DNA of 64,000 bases from Procambarus clarkii (GCF_040958095.1 NC_091209.1:10306731-10370730); one strand, 5' to 3'. Shown: positions 9,413 to 22,127, counted from the first letter of the stretch. Translations and numbers: made by a program. The notes: generated by a model not told the origin, from the letters alone.

Positions 9413-12400
9413 TTTATTTGGTGTCATATGTTTACAAATATACATTCACAAAAGATCATAAGTTATTTGTATATGTACAAAACTTTACAATGAATACAGT
9501 ATTGAAGTTCATTAGAGCAGTATCATTCCTGAAGATCTTCTGAACTTCCATTTTCACCAACACATTTATTTCACAATAAAATTATAAATTTTACTAGCTA
9601 AATAAATGGTTACCTGTTAGCATACCCAGGTTGACTGAACATTAATCCTAAAGCTTTACATTAGGATGAAAAATTATGTAAAGTGATTCAACTCTTTAAA
9701 ACTAATTGGGCTCCATTGGTTCAAGTAATATATTACCCCTGGTGACTATGGTAACCTATTAGTATAAAGATTTGCTTCACCATAATTATTTTCCCAAAAG
9801 TAATGCTCTAAAATTTTGGCCTTAATTATGTTGGTATTATGACTATCATGGGTTGGAATGGAAAGATATGAAAAGTTGCTTTGTAGTTTGATAACATTGG
9901 TAAGCAAAAAGCAGAGTTTCCTAATGTGGTGTTACTTTACTCTCACAAACTGAGAAAGGTTCCAATACACTCCTTGCTTACATGTTAGATTTGTGTCATT
10001 GTAACTGCATTGGCACTGACATGATTCATAAATACTTGTTTTAGCTTACCTTTACAGTGGTATAAAAGAATCTATACTATTCTTAAATATAATGATATGG
10101 AGCAAAATTAAATCGACATGAATACCTTGTACCATTGTTGTAAGCCTGCTTAACACCAGGATCAATCTTTGTATGACCAGTGCGTGGTGACCACACCTCC
10201 ACCTTACCACATCACATTCTTTTTTATCAACAGTAACGATACATTTAATAAAACCAAAAAGAGTTCCAATCCTCTAAGGCCTTATAGTATCTACTTGAAG
10301 GTTAAATTTATTGCCTAGAAATTTAGAACAAAGTGAAATGTATGCAAAACTTGATCTATAACTAGCACACAAGATACTCTGTGGGAAAGGCTATTACAAA
10401 TAATCCCTAATGTAAATTGCAGTATACTGTAATCCCAACTGTTTATTATTAAAGTGAAGGGGGGAGGATAATGATCCATTGGATGGAATTCAAAATATTC
10501 ACCTAGAATGTATAAATTGACATTATATTCCCATTACTACTATTCAAAATTAAGCCCAAACAAATTTCTTTAAGACAGAAGGTAGAAATGCTTTTCAGAC
10601 ATTCTTTTGAACCATAGTAGTACTCAATAATATATTGCTGTAATATAAATAAGTATTGAAAAATATTTTTAACTTATATTTATAGGTTATTGATTTTTTT
10701 TTACTAATTAAAAAAAAACTTCCACAGTATATAATTAAAATATAAATCATACCTCTAACTTTATCCTACTGGGATAATTTCCTTTCTTCAGGGAGTGGTG
10801 ATTAGGGAGTCTTCCCTAATCACTTCAGCCACTGACCATGTCCATATTCTCTCAGTTCGGAAAGTGTTTAACAATATTTGTGTGATGATTTGCCTATCAT
10901 ACAACAGGGCCAGCCATCTCGTGCTTACTATAAGAACGTAGGTCAGAAATTTGAAAAAGATAAAGACTTAAGCAAAGAAAACTGGAGGAGACACTTCAGG
11001 ATGCCTTAAGACCTTAAGTGCTCCTGCCAAGTGTGACCAATAGACATCTGAGGGAATGGGAAACCTATTGCAGATATACTACTCACTGGGAATTGTGGCC
11101 AACTGAATTTGTTCACCAGAGCATATGCTTATTTATGCTTAATACATCCATTCACACACACACACTTGTAAATACACTGTTTCCAGTTATCCTGAGCTCT
11201 AGGTAGAAAAATTTTTGTCTCAATATCCACATAGCTATACCCCTACAATTCTGATAAATCTCATACCAATTTGCAATAATACAATTCATTGTTAAAACCA
11301 TATACGGAAGAAACCATTTGGTCATGCATTCATTTATGAATGAATCAATCAGGGAACTTACTGTGTTAACAATCTCCAAGAGGAAAAACTATTTTTGTGT
11401 TGGTGGTATCCAAAATGTGAAATATTTCACTGTCTAGTTTTGGTATTTCCAAGATTAAGTGGAAATTGCATAAATCTTGTATGTGTACTAAATAAAGACA
11501 TGGTAGTAATGTGCTGTGATTAAGTGGTTAAACTATAAGTCACACCATTGAGCCTGTAAATGTTAGCACAACCACGTGACAAGTTTCAACCATCTGCCCA
11601 TCAACACTGAAACGTGTATTCTAGGAAAGCTGGTGTTGGCATTAATAAGCACAAATTCCTAAAGCAGCAGTAAAGAAAATAAAGAAAAGACTTTCTTTTC
11701 AACAGTTTATTACAAGAATGAAGGTATAGTTCTGACGTCAGACACTAGTCAAAACTAAAAACATAGCCATGCTACATGTTGTGTTACGACAACACTTACA
11801 CAGCTGATGCTACCAGCCTTCTGTGAATACTGCATAATGGTACTGTATCTCTTAAATTTCAGTTGGAAAAAAATCAGGTACTAGAGACTGACTGTTGAGG
11901 GAAGTCAAAGAGCTTCCTGTTATCACATTTCATAATTGCCCTCACCTTGGCCACAAAACCTTTTAACAACTTCAAATATGACAAACAAAACTAGTGAATT
12001 AGAGCAAACATTATTCTATCTGCCAAATTCACTACAGTGGACTTTGGTATTTCCTCCATTGTAAATGCAAGACAATAATAATAAATAAAGAAGAGTGCAT
12101 ATAGAAACAAAACTTACCAGTAAATGTTTAAGAACTCCTTTACCTTTACAAGTGACACAAACCTCAAAATTAATTAGCACAAAACTAGTAATAGTTTCCC
12201 TGGAATTTGTGCAAAAAAGCCATAAATGAAACAGTACTGCAACAAGTGACTTTTTTAACATCCAATTCATCAAGCAGAAACTGAATATAGTCTTGAATGG
12301 TGATCATTACTAAAACATAATATTGGTTGGTCAATCTGCTTGATGAAGGATGCTACAATTTTGACATTTATGTTGCCATCTTGAGAACAAATCTAACTAA

Positions 12401-14912
12401 ACTGACGTAATTTACATACTTATATATGGTGCACGGAACGAACACTGCCTCCACGAAGGATGCCTACTCAAGACTAGAACTGGTAAAAGGCCACATTCGC
12501 AAAGACAGCAGTAGCACGAATACACAAGACAACGTAATACTTATGATTGGTGAAAAAGATGTAGAACAAAATATGAAGTGAAGTCACCATGTATTTTTAA
12601 GATTCTACAAAGTCCATCCAGCTGTGCATGTGTTAATCATCATTCCTTAGATCTTGTCTAATAAACCAGCTTTTGTAACATTTTTGTCTCCTCTTTCATA
12701 ATAATACTGTAACAAGCCTTAAATATGCACAGGTTTATAAGTGGAATGGATAAGGGTGCTTGCAGACTTCCCATTTCAAATATAAGACCTGATGCATATC
12801 AAACAATTTGTCTTGTATATTTGTAGTATTTACAGTATCTATGGTATGAGTTCATAATATTAACAATTTCAAAATTTATAAGGTCAAATGACCCTTTATC
12901 AAATGTTAATTTCCACATTCACTGATGGGTGGCATAAATTGAATCATTTTCAGCATAACTTAGTCCCAACATCAAAACATTCAGCATGTCTGACCTATCA
13001 CTGGAGCAATCACAACGTTTATATTAAATAAGTAGTAGTAGATGACTGTATCAGCAAGTAAACACAAGCACTTAAGGAGTGAAGCAGGAAAATTCAACAG
13101 ATATATCAGCATGAGCAATGATAAAGAGGGAACAGTTATTACCACACAAATGAAGTGAACTGTGGATTGTGTGCTACTACCAAGAACATCAACCAAAAGT
13201 AAAAACGGTCATTTTCACATTTAATTTACAGGTTAGTTTTCCCATAAAATATTAAGTCAATATACTTCCACAAGAGTACAAGCTTCCATAAGCTGCTGCT
13301 ACAGATAGTAAGCCAGAAGCAAGTGTGGGTCCTATAGCCGCACCCACATTCCCTACATGCTCAGATATTTCATCGAAATTAAATCTTTTCTTTTTTTTAA
13401 TTTATTTTACCAGAACTACTTACCCATAGTTTTTTTTATTAAATGTTTAATGTTTACTTGCTGAAACAATTTTTATTCCTGAATAATTTCTTTTGACAAA
13501 GCAAGTTTCAATTTATGACAACATAGCATGAAAGTAGAATTACCCAATAAATACTAAGAATGACGGCCAAAGCTTCATCAAACAGTAAATAATGTGAGAG
13601 AGATAAAGGAGTTCCTACTGCCAAGAGGAAACATTTTTATGACCAGATTAAATAAAGCCACAAATATTACGAAACTTTTATAAGGAAAAATGTGTGCATA
13701 TAACATGGTCATGGCTCCCTCATGTTAAAAGCAAAAGTAACTTAATGAAATGTGAAATGAATGACAATTTTGGAAAAACTCACTTGCCTTCATTATAAAA
13801 TGTCATTTTCATCTTATTCTGAGGCAGGTTTACAATAAATCAACAAAAATCCCTACATGGTCTCCCATAAACAAAATTTTCTTATAAAAATGTTTTTGGA
13901 AGGCAGGTCTAGTCGAGAAGCTAGCAGCTTTCATTACCAGTTAGTAGTTAAGTCTACCAACTATCACGCCAATAACAATGTGCAACGACAGATCTTGACT
14001 GCAATTTCCGATTGAATTTAAAGAACAATTGGTTTCACTCGGAACAATTCACTAGGGACGATGAGTTTGATAAGAATCACAGATGAGAAGTTAAAGTGAC
14101 ATGTCTTCAAGATTACTCTTAAATTACTTTTACTAAAAGCAAAGTACATGAAAAACTGTCCATACTGAAGACGCCTGATGTAAATTTATAGCGAGATTCT
14201 TCAGACCACTAACATGGTTGCATTTTAAAATCTTGTATGGCTTCCCTTCTAAGTCAACTACACCATTGTGTACCATTATCACCACAAGTGGTCATCACTC
14301 CAAACTATACAAATTAACATTTGCTCTTTGAAATGTTCACTGCTTTATAATAACTTAATGAAGTCAATAATACAAAATATAATAGGTGCTACGTATTTTC
14401 AAAGTCAACAAATGAAACGTCACTTACCAGAGGTCTGATCTCGGCATCTTATAGCTTGGGTCTTACGGTGTTTCACGTTTATCATCCAGTTCTCTGTAGC
14501 GTCACTTACACCGCACTTTTAATATAATTATCACAATACCCAACAAATGGGACAAAGAATGCCATTCAGTTCACCCATCCCATTTTCTTTGTTTTGGATA
14601 GTCAACATTTCAATATTGAATTCCAGAAGTGCAGCAGCTGTCTTTGTTCAATGGCTGCCCACAAACTTGTTTTGCTAATCCCAGTAAAAACTACTAAAAC
14701 CTCATTAATAATATGTTCATAAATACCCACTGTTTATTATGGAATGCCTCATCATGCCAATTCCTTATAAATAAAACTCAATTTCTAGAATAATTTATTT
14801 ACCAATAGTGCCTCAGGAATTTTACACAGTAAATGTAAACCTTGTATTTGGTTTGTATTCACGTTTATTAATGAGGTTTATCCGTAAAGTTTCACTACAA
14901 CCCTTCTAACCA
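9413..14912 (-). promoter_or_regulatory. Possible long 3' UTR / 3' flank of the unidentified gene
   Basis: About 5.5 kb following the stop codon at 14913 on the - strand contains no recognised LINE, SINE or TTAA element, unlike the rest of the window, and no exon-like frame. It is AT-rich throughout. On the - strand there are several AATAAA hexamers, the most distal at 9413-9418, and at least one Pumilio-type TGTAAATA at 12827-12834. This fits a long 3' UTR under constraint, but transcription cannot be seen from sequence and a nearer poly(A) site is equally possible. Confidence 0.35.
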
Positions 14913-15081
14913 TCAAGTTGTCCGTATACGTTTTGCTTGGGATTGGCTAAGAGAGTTGTGTCGCTGAAAAATGTACTTTATCTGCGAGAGATATGTGTTA
15001 AGGTCCGACACAAAGATCAGAGGTACTATGTCAGGAGCAACGGCACTTCCCCAAGCATTCATCAAAGTGTTAACTTGGTGC
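14913..15081 (-). CDS. Unidentified gene, last coding exon
   Basis: The acceptor cttttcag precedes base 15081. One base completes the TGG codon split with the previous exon, then 55 codons lead to TGA at 14913-14915. The residues are mainly a folded-looking segment (MNAWGSAVAPDIVPLIFVSD, then LNTYLSQIKYIFQRHNSL) followed by a basic C-terminus (AKRIRTT) that could act as a nuclear signal. The open frame continues upstream into the intron through a 27-bp repeat, but the exact acceptor and phase match show that the repeat is intronic. Confidence 0.87.
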
Positions 15082-15095
15082 CTGAAAAGAAAAGT

Positions 15096-15203
15096 GTGTG
15101 TTAATTGTGAGCATGTATCATAGTGTGTTAATTGTGAGCATGTATCATAGTGTGTTAATTGTGAGCATGTATCATAGTGTGTTAATTGTGAGCATGTATC
15201 ATA
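15096..15203. repeat. Four tandem 27-bp units next to a splice acceptor
   Basis: Four identical 27-bp copies (15096-15122, 15123-15149, 15150-15176, 15177-15203), each containing ttaattgtgagcatgtatca. They lie 15 bp upstream of the last exon of the - strand gene, so they occupy the branch-point region of that intron. Confidence 0.95.
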
Positions 15204-15523
15204 GTAAATGACAAAACTTAAAAACAATTAAACAAATAATCCACAACTTTTTTACTATATTATTATTATATACATGGATATATAATTATATACATGAATA
15301 TATAATAATTATGCAAATGAATATATAATGTAAATTATTATACACATGAATATTTGATATTTTACAGTGCAAGAAGTGCGCTAGAACATATGGCAGTCAA
15401 TATGTCTATGAAATACATGACTGAAGGAATTAAGGCACAATAATGTGGCTGAAAACAATTACCCCACACACATGAAAGTCACGACAAATGGCAAGGTTTC
15501 TGGTTGTCTTATATAATATTTTA

Positions 15524-15550
15524 TTATATATATTATATATATATAGAAAT

Positions 15551-15576
<26 letters not shown>
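15524..15576. repeat. TA microsatellite, interrupted
   Basis: Two short (TA)n runs separated by gaaat in the last intron of the - strand gene. A further short run lies at 15885-15900. Confidence 0.9.
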
Positions 15577-15581
<5 letters not shown>

Positions 15582-15599
15582 ATTATGAAATGTTGAGTA

Positions 15600-16430
15600 A
15601 AAGAAATGTGGAGTCTTATTTTAAGGTGTAATGAATGCCAGACTTGATATTAACCCGACATCAGTACCTGGGGTTGTTTGCTCACCTCGGCTCAAAAACT
15701 ATCACTTTAGCACTCCATGGTCTTTAAATTCTCTGCATTAATTTATCAAGCATACCACTAATGATGATATTTCTCATTTGCTTAGCGAATGGTTTGTTGG
15801 GCATTTAAAACACCCCAGGGTACTAACCTAGGATTAACATACATGTGTCAGGAATGTAATACCACCCTGGTTACTCAATTTCGGTGTATATATATATATA
15901 TGGACGGAGTGGAGAGAAAGGTCAAGAATGTTAAGAGACAGGTGTAAACCTAGTGTATATAGATAGAAGAAGAAGTATATAGATAATCCATGGATGAGAG
16001 TAAATGGAATACATCTCTATGTATGCAGTTGATAGCTCTTTTAGAATGAAAATGCTATAAACACTAGTAAATTTGATTGCGGTGCATGAGAGAAGACTTA
16101 AATAGTAAATGTGCACTAGTGCGAAGTTATGGTGATAAAGAGAGAAAGAAATTCTGTGTGAAATAAATGTGAATGGTGAAGTGATAAGGTCAAATATACT
16201 TGAAATGTGTTCTTGCTAAAGAGGTATTTGTACAATGGAGGTAGAGTAAAGTCAGTCAAGGAAGGAAACTGCCCCATGCAATGAAAGTCCTGGTTAGAGA
16301 AAAAAAATAATAAACGTAACTTGAAGTTTGAAAGGAGTGGTAGTGCATGCTGATGAATTATTTTTTTTTCACTTGCACTGATAACCGACTTATGCTAAGC
16401 CATATCCTTCTAGTTTTTCCTGGAACATAA
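15600..16430. other. Intronic DNA, nothing recognised
   Basis: Part of the last intron of the - strand gene. AT-rich, with short frames lacking motifs. No repeat partner elsewhere in the window apart from TA runs. Confidence 0.5.
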
Positions 16431-16431
16431 C

Positions 16432-16593
16432 CTGTCAATCGGTTAACCACCAGATCCCGTTACTGCTGGGCGAACAGGGGCAAACAGTAAAGGACTGGCA
16501 AAGTCAATCTTTCATGATCAGGTCTCAAACCCAAATAAAAAAATGCTTGCGAGGTGCAGGGTGGGTTTACTACCACTACACCACTAGGGACTT
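16432..16593 (-). mobile_element. Diverged tRNA-derived SINE fragment (family C type)
   Basis: Read on the - strand, the A-box region (cctagtggtgtagtggtagt) at about 16570-16590 matches the head of the family C SINE. The body around 16440-16500 resembles its tttaac-cagtaa-cgggttaac segment. The B box is degraded. Confidence 0.6.
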
Positions 16594-16869
16594 TATTGCA
16601 ATATGAATGTAAACGATCATCACTTAGAGCAGTAAATATGCACAATTTGAGAAGCATGTGCAACTTTCTGAAAATAGATTAGGGCATGAAAATGTCATGG
16701 TGAGATGCAGTGCAAAATTCAATAAACTACAAGATTAACGAGCATATACTGAAATGGCTTGGGCATGTTCGGTGAATGGATGATAAATAGACTGGTGAAT
16801 TTGAGGGTAAGAAATGAGGATGGGCAGGAAATAAACGTAGATATGGCGAGTGTGAGAAAGCATCATATG

Positions 16870-18085
16870 TAATTACCCAAGTGTAGTTACAGGATGAGAG
16901 CTATGCTCGTGGTGTCCCGTCTTCCCAGTACTCATTGTCATACTGTGTAACACATTGAAACTACTAAAAATTTTGGCCACCACCATCACCTCCCTTAATT
17001 TGTTCCAATCGTCTACCACTCTGTTTGCAACTAATATTTTTTGGCACATTTGTTTCTTTAGCTTCAAACTGTGTCCTCTTATTCTTGAAGTTGTTAGTTT
17101 CAAGAATTCCTCTGTCAATTTGGTAGATTCCTGTTATTATTTTGCAAGTGGTTATCATATCACCTTTTTCTTCTATTTTCTAGCTTTGGCATACAGTATT
17201 TAGTGCCTTTAGTCTCTCCTCATAACTCTTGTTATGCAGTTCCAGAAGCCATTTTGTAGCATGCCTTTGTACCTTTTCCAGTTTATTGACGAGCTTCTTG
17301 AGATATGGGCAGCATACAACTGCTGCATATTCTAATTTTGATCTGACAAGTCAAACACTTTCTTCAGAATTTCACCAGCCACGTAATTAAAAGCAATTCT
17401 GAAGTTGGAGAGAGGTGCATATGCTCCTCGCACAATGTCCTTTATGGTTCCTCTGTTGACGTTCCATTATCCAGAATCACCCTAGATCTCTCTCTCTCTC
17501 TGTGTTAGAGTGATTTAATTCCTTTCCAGATACGTTGTGTGGGGTCTATTTTCACCTATTCCACATTCCATAACATTTTCACCTATTTCAACATAACATG
17601 GCATCTATTCACACTGAATTCCATTTGCTACATGGTGCTCCAAGCACTCATTTTATTTAGGTCAATTTAAAGGGCATGATAATCCTATTTCTATCTTCCC
17701 TAGTATCTTGGCATCATCAGCAAACATGTTGTATAATTCTGTATTCCTTCTGGTTCCATTTCCACTTATGTAGACAATGAACATTACTAGTGCAAGAACC
17801 GAGCCCTGTGGTACTCCGCTAGTAACACTCCTCCAGTCAGGTACATTGCCTCTTGATTACTGCTCTCTTCTTATCAGTAGCCTCCCTGTCACTCCACCCC
17901 TGTGTTCCAGTTTCCAAAACAACCTCTTGTGTAGGACTGTCAAAAGCCTTTTTTAAGTCCAGCTATACACAGTCAACTCAACCATCTCTTTCCTATTGAA
18001 TCTCTGTTGCTCTATCATAAAAGCCAAGTAGTTTTGTTACATAAGATCTTCCTGTTCGAAAACCATACTGTGCATGCATGTGTAC
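16870..18085 (-). mobile_element. LINE fragment with reverse transcriptase C-terminal half, family 1
   Basis: On the - strand the decayed frames read through reverse transcriptase pieces: a D-L-KKGF palm segment near 17930, a 'YRxGSVLALVM'-like segment near 17790, an M-PRY remnant of the ADD active-site box near 17700, then LEYAAVVC near 17330 and KLEKVQRHATKWLLEL near 17260-17290. It ends with NNFKNKRTQFEAKETN (about 17060-17110) and a conserved 3' end near 16890. Several stops and frameshifts make it dead. It lacks the endonuclease half. The same family occurs at 23670-24760 (-), 26565-27650 (+), 46500-46950 (+) and 51530-52640 (-). Confidence 0.85.
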
Positions 18086-18414
18086 TCGATCTATTTGTGT
18101 ATGTGTTCAAGTTTATAATCAATGCCAGTGACATTTAGAAACTGAAAAACCACCAAACTAAGTAAACAAAATCTAAAGTAAACACCAAATTTATAGGATC
18201 CCAAAGAAAAGGTATTGTTAGTGACCAAAACACACATGGAACTGTCCATCAAAATCTGGGTGTAATAACAGGCTTCCCTTTATGTAGTAAGAAATACTGC
18301 CATCAGTTGTAATGGTATGCAAGTAAAGACTAATGGTGGAGTGTGTTTGTGTTCGACGAAGTGCAATGTGGTACCAAAATATTTATGAACTTCTGCAATA
18401 TTCTGAGAACTTTG

Positions 18415-18690
18415 GGAGCCGGTCGGCCGAGCGGACAGCACACTGGACTTGTTATCCTGTGGTCCTGGGTTCGATCCCAGGCGCCGGCGAGAAACAATGG
18501 GCAGAGTTTCTTTCACCCTATGCCCCTGTTACCTAGCAGTAAAATAGGTACCTGGGTGTTAGTCAGCTGTCACGGGCTGCTTCCTGGGGGTGGAGGCCTG
18601 GTCGAGGACCGGGCCGCGGGGACACTAAAGCCCCGAAATCATCTCAAGATAACCTCAAGATAAGATATCAAAATCATCTCAAGATAATAT
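18415..18690 (+). mobile_element. tRNA-derived SINE, family A
   Basis: The head has an A box (tcggccgagcggacagcac) and a B box (gggttcgatccca). It is followed by the central block with gttacctagcagtaaaatag and the tail gaggcctggtcgaggaccgg, then ccccgaaatcatctcaagat and a degenerate tcaagata repeat. Copies are at 21872-22127 (-), 33107-33353 (+) and 49115-49350 (+). The tail is shared with the end of the partner LINE (for example 51066-51125). Confidence 0.9.
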
Positions 18691-19590
18691 ACATTTTTAT
18701 TGATCTAAGAAATTTTGGGGGTATCAAAATCTGTGCATAGGTTTATTCTATTATTATTTCGAAATGTACTATAAAATAACAAATTATAGCCAAGTTTAAA
18801 TTCAAATGAAGTTCCCATGCAACAGAATGGGACTGTAATGAACCTTCCCATTCCAACAAGGCTTCCCCTATGATGTACAGTGATTATTTCATTACAATTG
18901 CCATAGTGCTACAAAGCTCATATCTTGTTCAGCATTGGGCCTCAAACATACCTCATTTGATACCATTTTTTCAAGAGCATTTTGTAGATTTTGGCTTAGA
19001 ATGAACATGTATACATTATGACAACTTTGGTAAATAAGTTATAAATTAAAGAGTTATATTTTCCTCAAGTTTGAAATATCAAAATAGATTCAAATAACAA
19101 ATATTGGTTCACCGCAAAGAAGTACTGCCAAGATGACCCAGAAATGCAGTGATAAGAGGCACATTCAACCTGAAATTATCCACCAATTGGAGAAGGTAAG
19201 GTAAGTTAACCACCCGTCATCAGATTAATGGCTTCTATACTGAATCAGATCTGTAACCTATACCTAATGGACCCCTCCTAATATAAACGATACTGATTAG
19301 TCTTAGAGACTGTAGGCTAATGATTTGAATTTCAACTAACCACACACATGTTCAATGCACTCCATCTAAATCGTACAATTCTGGGTGAGAACAGATTGCC
19401 TGAGGACACTGTACATAAAAGAAATGAGCTATATTCTTCTGATACTGATACCAAGAAAAAATGTGTGAGCAAATGTATAGTAATTAGTATATTGCTATAC
19501 AAGATGCAAAAAATGATAATGATATTCAAATTATTTGCTTGTGTGTGTGAATGTTTTGGCCAAAAATAAATGTCTATATATACTTTAGAC
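18691..19590. other. Intronic DNA, nothing recognised
   Basis: AT-rich part of the last intron of the - strand gene with no repeat partner in the window and no phase-compatible exon. Confidence 0.5.
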
Positions 19591-19594
19591 AATG

Positions 19595-19825
19595 GGTATA
19601 AATTGGATAAGTTTAGATTTAGGAAAGATTTTGGTAAATACTGGTTCGGTAACAGGGTTTCCGATTTGTGGAACCAATTACCGCATAACGTGGAGGTGGG
19701 TCCCTCGATTGTTTCAAACGTGGGTTGGACATGAATATGAGTGGGATTGGGTGGTTATAAATAGGAGCTGCCTCGTATGGGCCAATAGGTCTTCTGCAGT
19801 TACCTTGTTCTTATGTACTGTTTTC
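19595..19825 (+). mobile_element. LINE 3' end fragment, family 3
   Basis: The + strand reads DKFRFRKDFGKYWFGNRVSD and then LWNQLPHNVEVGPSIVSN, the usual form of a LINE C-terminus (a capsule of R-x-R, S-x-L-WN-LP). A tail follows with 'tataaataggagctgcctcgtatgggcc'-type sequence in two parts. A second copy of this tail is at 43305-43370. Frameshifted after 19720. Confidence 0.75.
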
Positions 19826-20126
19826 CTGCACACTACAATTCCTGTATATAAAATACATCCACATTACTTTTCTAAAAATAATGGCAGGAGAGGAGGGAAG
19901 GAGGGAGGTAGCGAGAAGAATTGAAATTTACCATTCCTTAAAAATGTGTGTATTTCCACGATCAATATCAGTCATTTCTTGTTTTATAAATAAATTTGGG
20001 AGATGCCAAAGCAGAGTTAAAAGCATAAGTAGGTTAAAAAGCATGATTAAATAAACATGCATGCAAACACATGCACATTTCCCTACCCACAAGTACTAAA
20101 GGTAAACACACAAACACGAGACCTAC

Positions 20127-20311
20127 CAGTTGGCTTTGTATACAGTAACTGTAAGGACATTCTGGAACACCTCGATGCATTCTGTTAAGGTCGCTGCAGG
20201 AAAAAAGTCCTTTATTACATCTTGGATTGCCACCATATTAAAATCAGATGTAGACTGATGAGTATATGCAGTACGATTAATACATAACACACCCTTGCCA
20301 TCCATAACCAT
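20127..20311 (-). CDS. Unidentified gene, sixth exon in window
   Basis: Acceptor tatccacag at 20312-20320 and donor TG|GTAGGT at 20127/20126. The 61 complete codons encode a compact segment beginning MVMDGKGVLCINR. It continues with DFNMVAIQDVIKDFFP, AATLTECIEVFQNVL and TVTVYKAN; Trp is completed in the last exon. The alternation of hydrophobic residues and the pattern FFP-x(5)-C-x(4)-F-x(2)-VL suggest a small alpha/beta domain. An upstream ATG (20371) extends the frame but lies before the acceptor and is not used in this model. Confidence 0.87.
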
Positions 20312-20549
20312 CTGTGGATACAAATGTGGACTGCAGTCAGTATGAGTCATTTCAATATTACATCCATACATAACAAAAAACTTTCATGCAAAAGTCCTGG
20401 GTGCAGGGCACAGCACCAACCATCGGCATGCATTCATGTTGTCAAGACTTAATATTTTCTCGATTTAATTCAGTCCCATATTATGAATGAACAACAAATT
20501 ACCATCTTTACATTTACTTTAAGCAAAGCCATGAAAAAAGATGTCTAAC
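20312..20549. other. Short intron of the unidentified gene
   Basis: 238-bp intron (donor GTTAGA, acceptor CCACAG). The unusual donor second half (GTTAGA rather than GTAAGT) makes it the weakest donor in the gene. Confidence 0.7.
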
Positions 20550-20750
20550 CTTTCTAACTTTATATGGAGGTTCTAGTCTTGTAGGGTCCGGCCTGAATGC
20601 AGGTGTATCGACAAGTCTTTGCTTGTCAAGTCCATTTCTACCTACTCCTTTATGACTAGATAGATTATCAGGTCGCAAACCATTGGCCACAGGAATGAGA
20701 GGTGGTGGTGCTTTAGACAAAGATTTTGAGCTGCTGTTTGCTGTGGAATT
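20550..20750 (-). CDS. Unidentified gene, fifth exon in window
   Basis: Acceptor tctcttcag before 20750, exactly 67 codons, donor AAG|GTTAGA. The sequence starts NSTANSSSKSLSKAPPPL and continues through a flexible Ser/Lys/Pro-rich linker to RLEPPYKVRK. The end runs directly into MVMDGKG of the next exon. No motif is recognised; it looks like a disordered linker with possible basic nuclear signal (YKVRK). Confidence 0.85.
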
Positions 20751-21167
20751 CTGAAGAGAGAAAATCGTTTATATAAATTATGACGGCCATAAAACTCATT
20801 AGTCTATTCCTCCTTATTAGTCTCTTTGTAGGTTGTACAAAATGGTGGCATTGTTAATTTAGTGGAAACCCTCTGAAATGGAATGAATTTAATCCATAAT
20901 AACATATTTTTGTTTATACTTTTTCAGATACTTTACTAGTAACAACATGGAGAGAGAGAGATGGAGAAATTAAAATAAATCATATGGGGCTCAATTTCAA
21001 GAGTAATCATACTTTTCTGCTTAACTTTAATCATTTTAAATTACTAATTAATACAACAAGGAGTTACAGATATTGAGTGCAAACTTGTTAGGTAAAAACC
21101 AAAGGGCTCTCTAAAAGAGAGGCGTATTAAAACCGTGTAAATCTCAAAACAATGATTCATAACTTAC
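20751..21167. other. Intron of the unidentified gene
   Basis: 417-bp intron without any repeat. Holds a short gagagagaga run near 20950. Confidence 0.7.
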
Positions 21168-21312
21168 GTGATGTGAATTGCTGGACTGTCTGGTATTATA
21201 TGAATGCATGGTAGGGGTACCAACATTAACTAACGAGCTTAATGTTGACTGGTTAATCTGTGCTGCGGAATAACCCAACTGACGTAGCGTGGCATCCAAG
21301 CTGCTACTTGAC
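21168..21312 (-). CDS. Unidentified gene, fourth exon in window
   Basis: Acceptor gctttcag before 21312, donor CAC|GTAAGT at 21168/21167, 145 bases. One base completes a Leu codon from the previous exon, followed by SSSLDATLRQLGYSAAQINQ and then STLSSLVNVGTPTMHSY. Ser/Asn/Gln-rich with one likely helix (LDATLRQLGYSAAQI). No family recognised. Both splice sites match the consensus well. Confidence 0.86.
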
Positions 21313-21871
21313 CTGAAAGCAACCATATGACAATCCAGTTATCTATTTATTGAAGAGGCAGATAGGTAAACCTTATTACAGTGCCTGAATAATTTATTGT
21401 TCATGCATATTAACATATTGAAGATCTAAGTCATAAATAATCTATGCTTAAAATATGTTATAAGAACTGATCCTGTGGTTCTCTCTCTCCTGAGGATGTT
21501 GTCATCTTGTGAATAAGCTTCCTATAATATTTAAAACACTCACAAGCATCAAATATCCAAATGTCAAAGATAATGCATTCATATTGAAAGCGTTTACTAA
21601 TACTTTCTGTATACGTATTGGTAGGGCAATCGTATAATTTAATAATTTAGATTTACTGAAACCCAATGCAAGTACCAAAAGCAATATACAATGTATTCCT
21701 GGTCCAAGGGAACCCAGCCTAATGAAAGAATGGATGCAAAGTCTCTAATCTGGTTAGTCATGTACAAATCATTTGAGCAAATTTTGTTTCACTAGGCCAG
21801 TTTGCACTCCCAATATACAAATAAATTCAACAAAATATTTTAAAAATTAAATGTTTTAGGTTTTTTAATGT
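21313..21871. other. Intronic DNA, nothing recognised
   Basis: First part of the 4.1-kb intron between the third and fourth exons, seen from the right. AT-rich, no repeat partner found. Confidence 0.5.
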
Positions 21872-22127
21872 GATTATCTTGAGATTATCTTGAGATGATT
21901 TCGGGGCTTTTTAGTGTCCCCGCGGCCCGGTCCTCGACCAGGCCTCCACCCCCAGGAAGCAGCCCGTGACAGCTGACTAACACCCAGGTACCTATTTTAC
22001 TGCTAGGTAACAGGGGCATAGGGTGAAAGAAACTCTGCCCATTGTTTCTCGCCGGCGCCTGGGATCGAACCCAGGACCACAGGATCACAAGTCCCGCGTG
22101 CTGTCCGCTCGGCCGACCGGCTCCCCC
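21872..22127 (-). mobile_element. tRNA-derived SINE, family A
   Basis: Near-perfect reverse complement of the copy at 18415-18690. The tail (ttgagattatcttgagatg) is at the left and the tRNA-like head (ccgaccggctccc on this strand) at the right. B box at about 22065-22077. It sits in the third intron of the - strand gene in the sense orientation of that gene. Confidence 0.9.

Noticed and set aside
16955..17203. Overlapping small open frames at 16.9-17.2 kb on both strands
   Set aside because: All lie in a decayed LINE; the - strand frames are pieces of its reverse transcriptase C-terminus and the + strand one is a shadow.
20312..20371. Upstream ATG start for the 20127-20311 exon
   Set aside because: A good acceptor at 20312-20320 and exact phase match with the previous exon make the extra 20 codons intronic.
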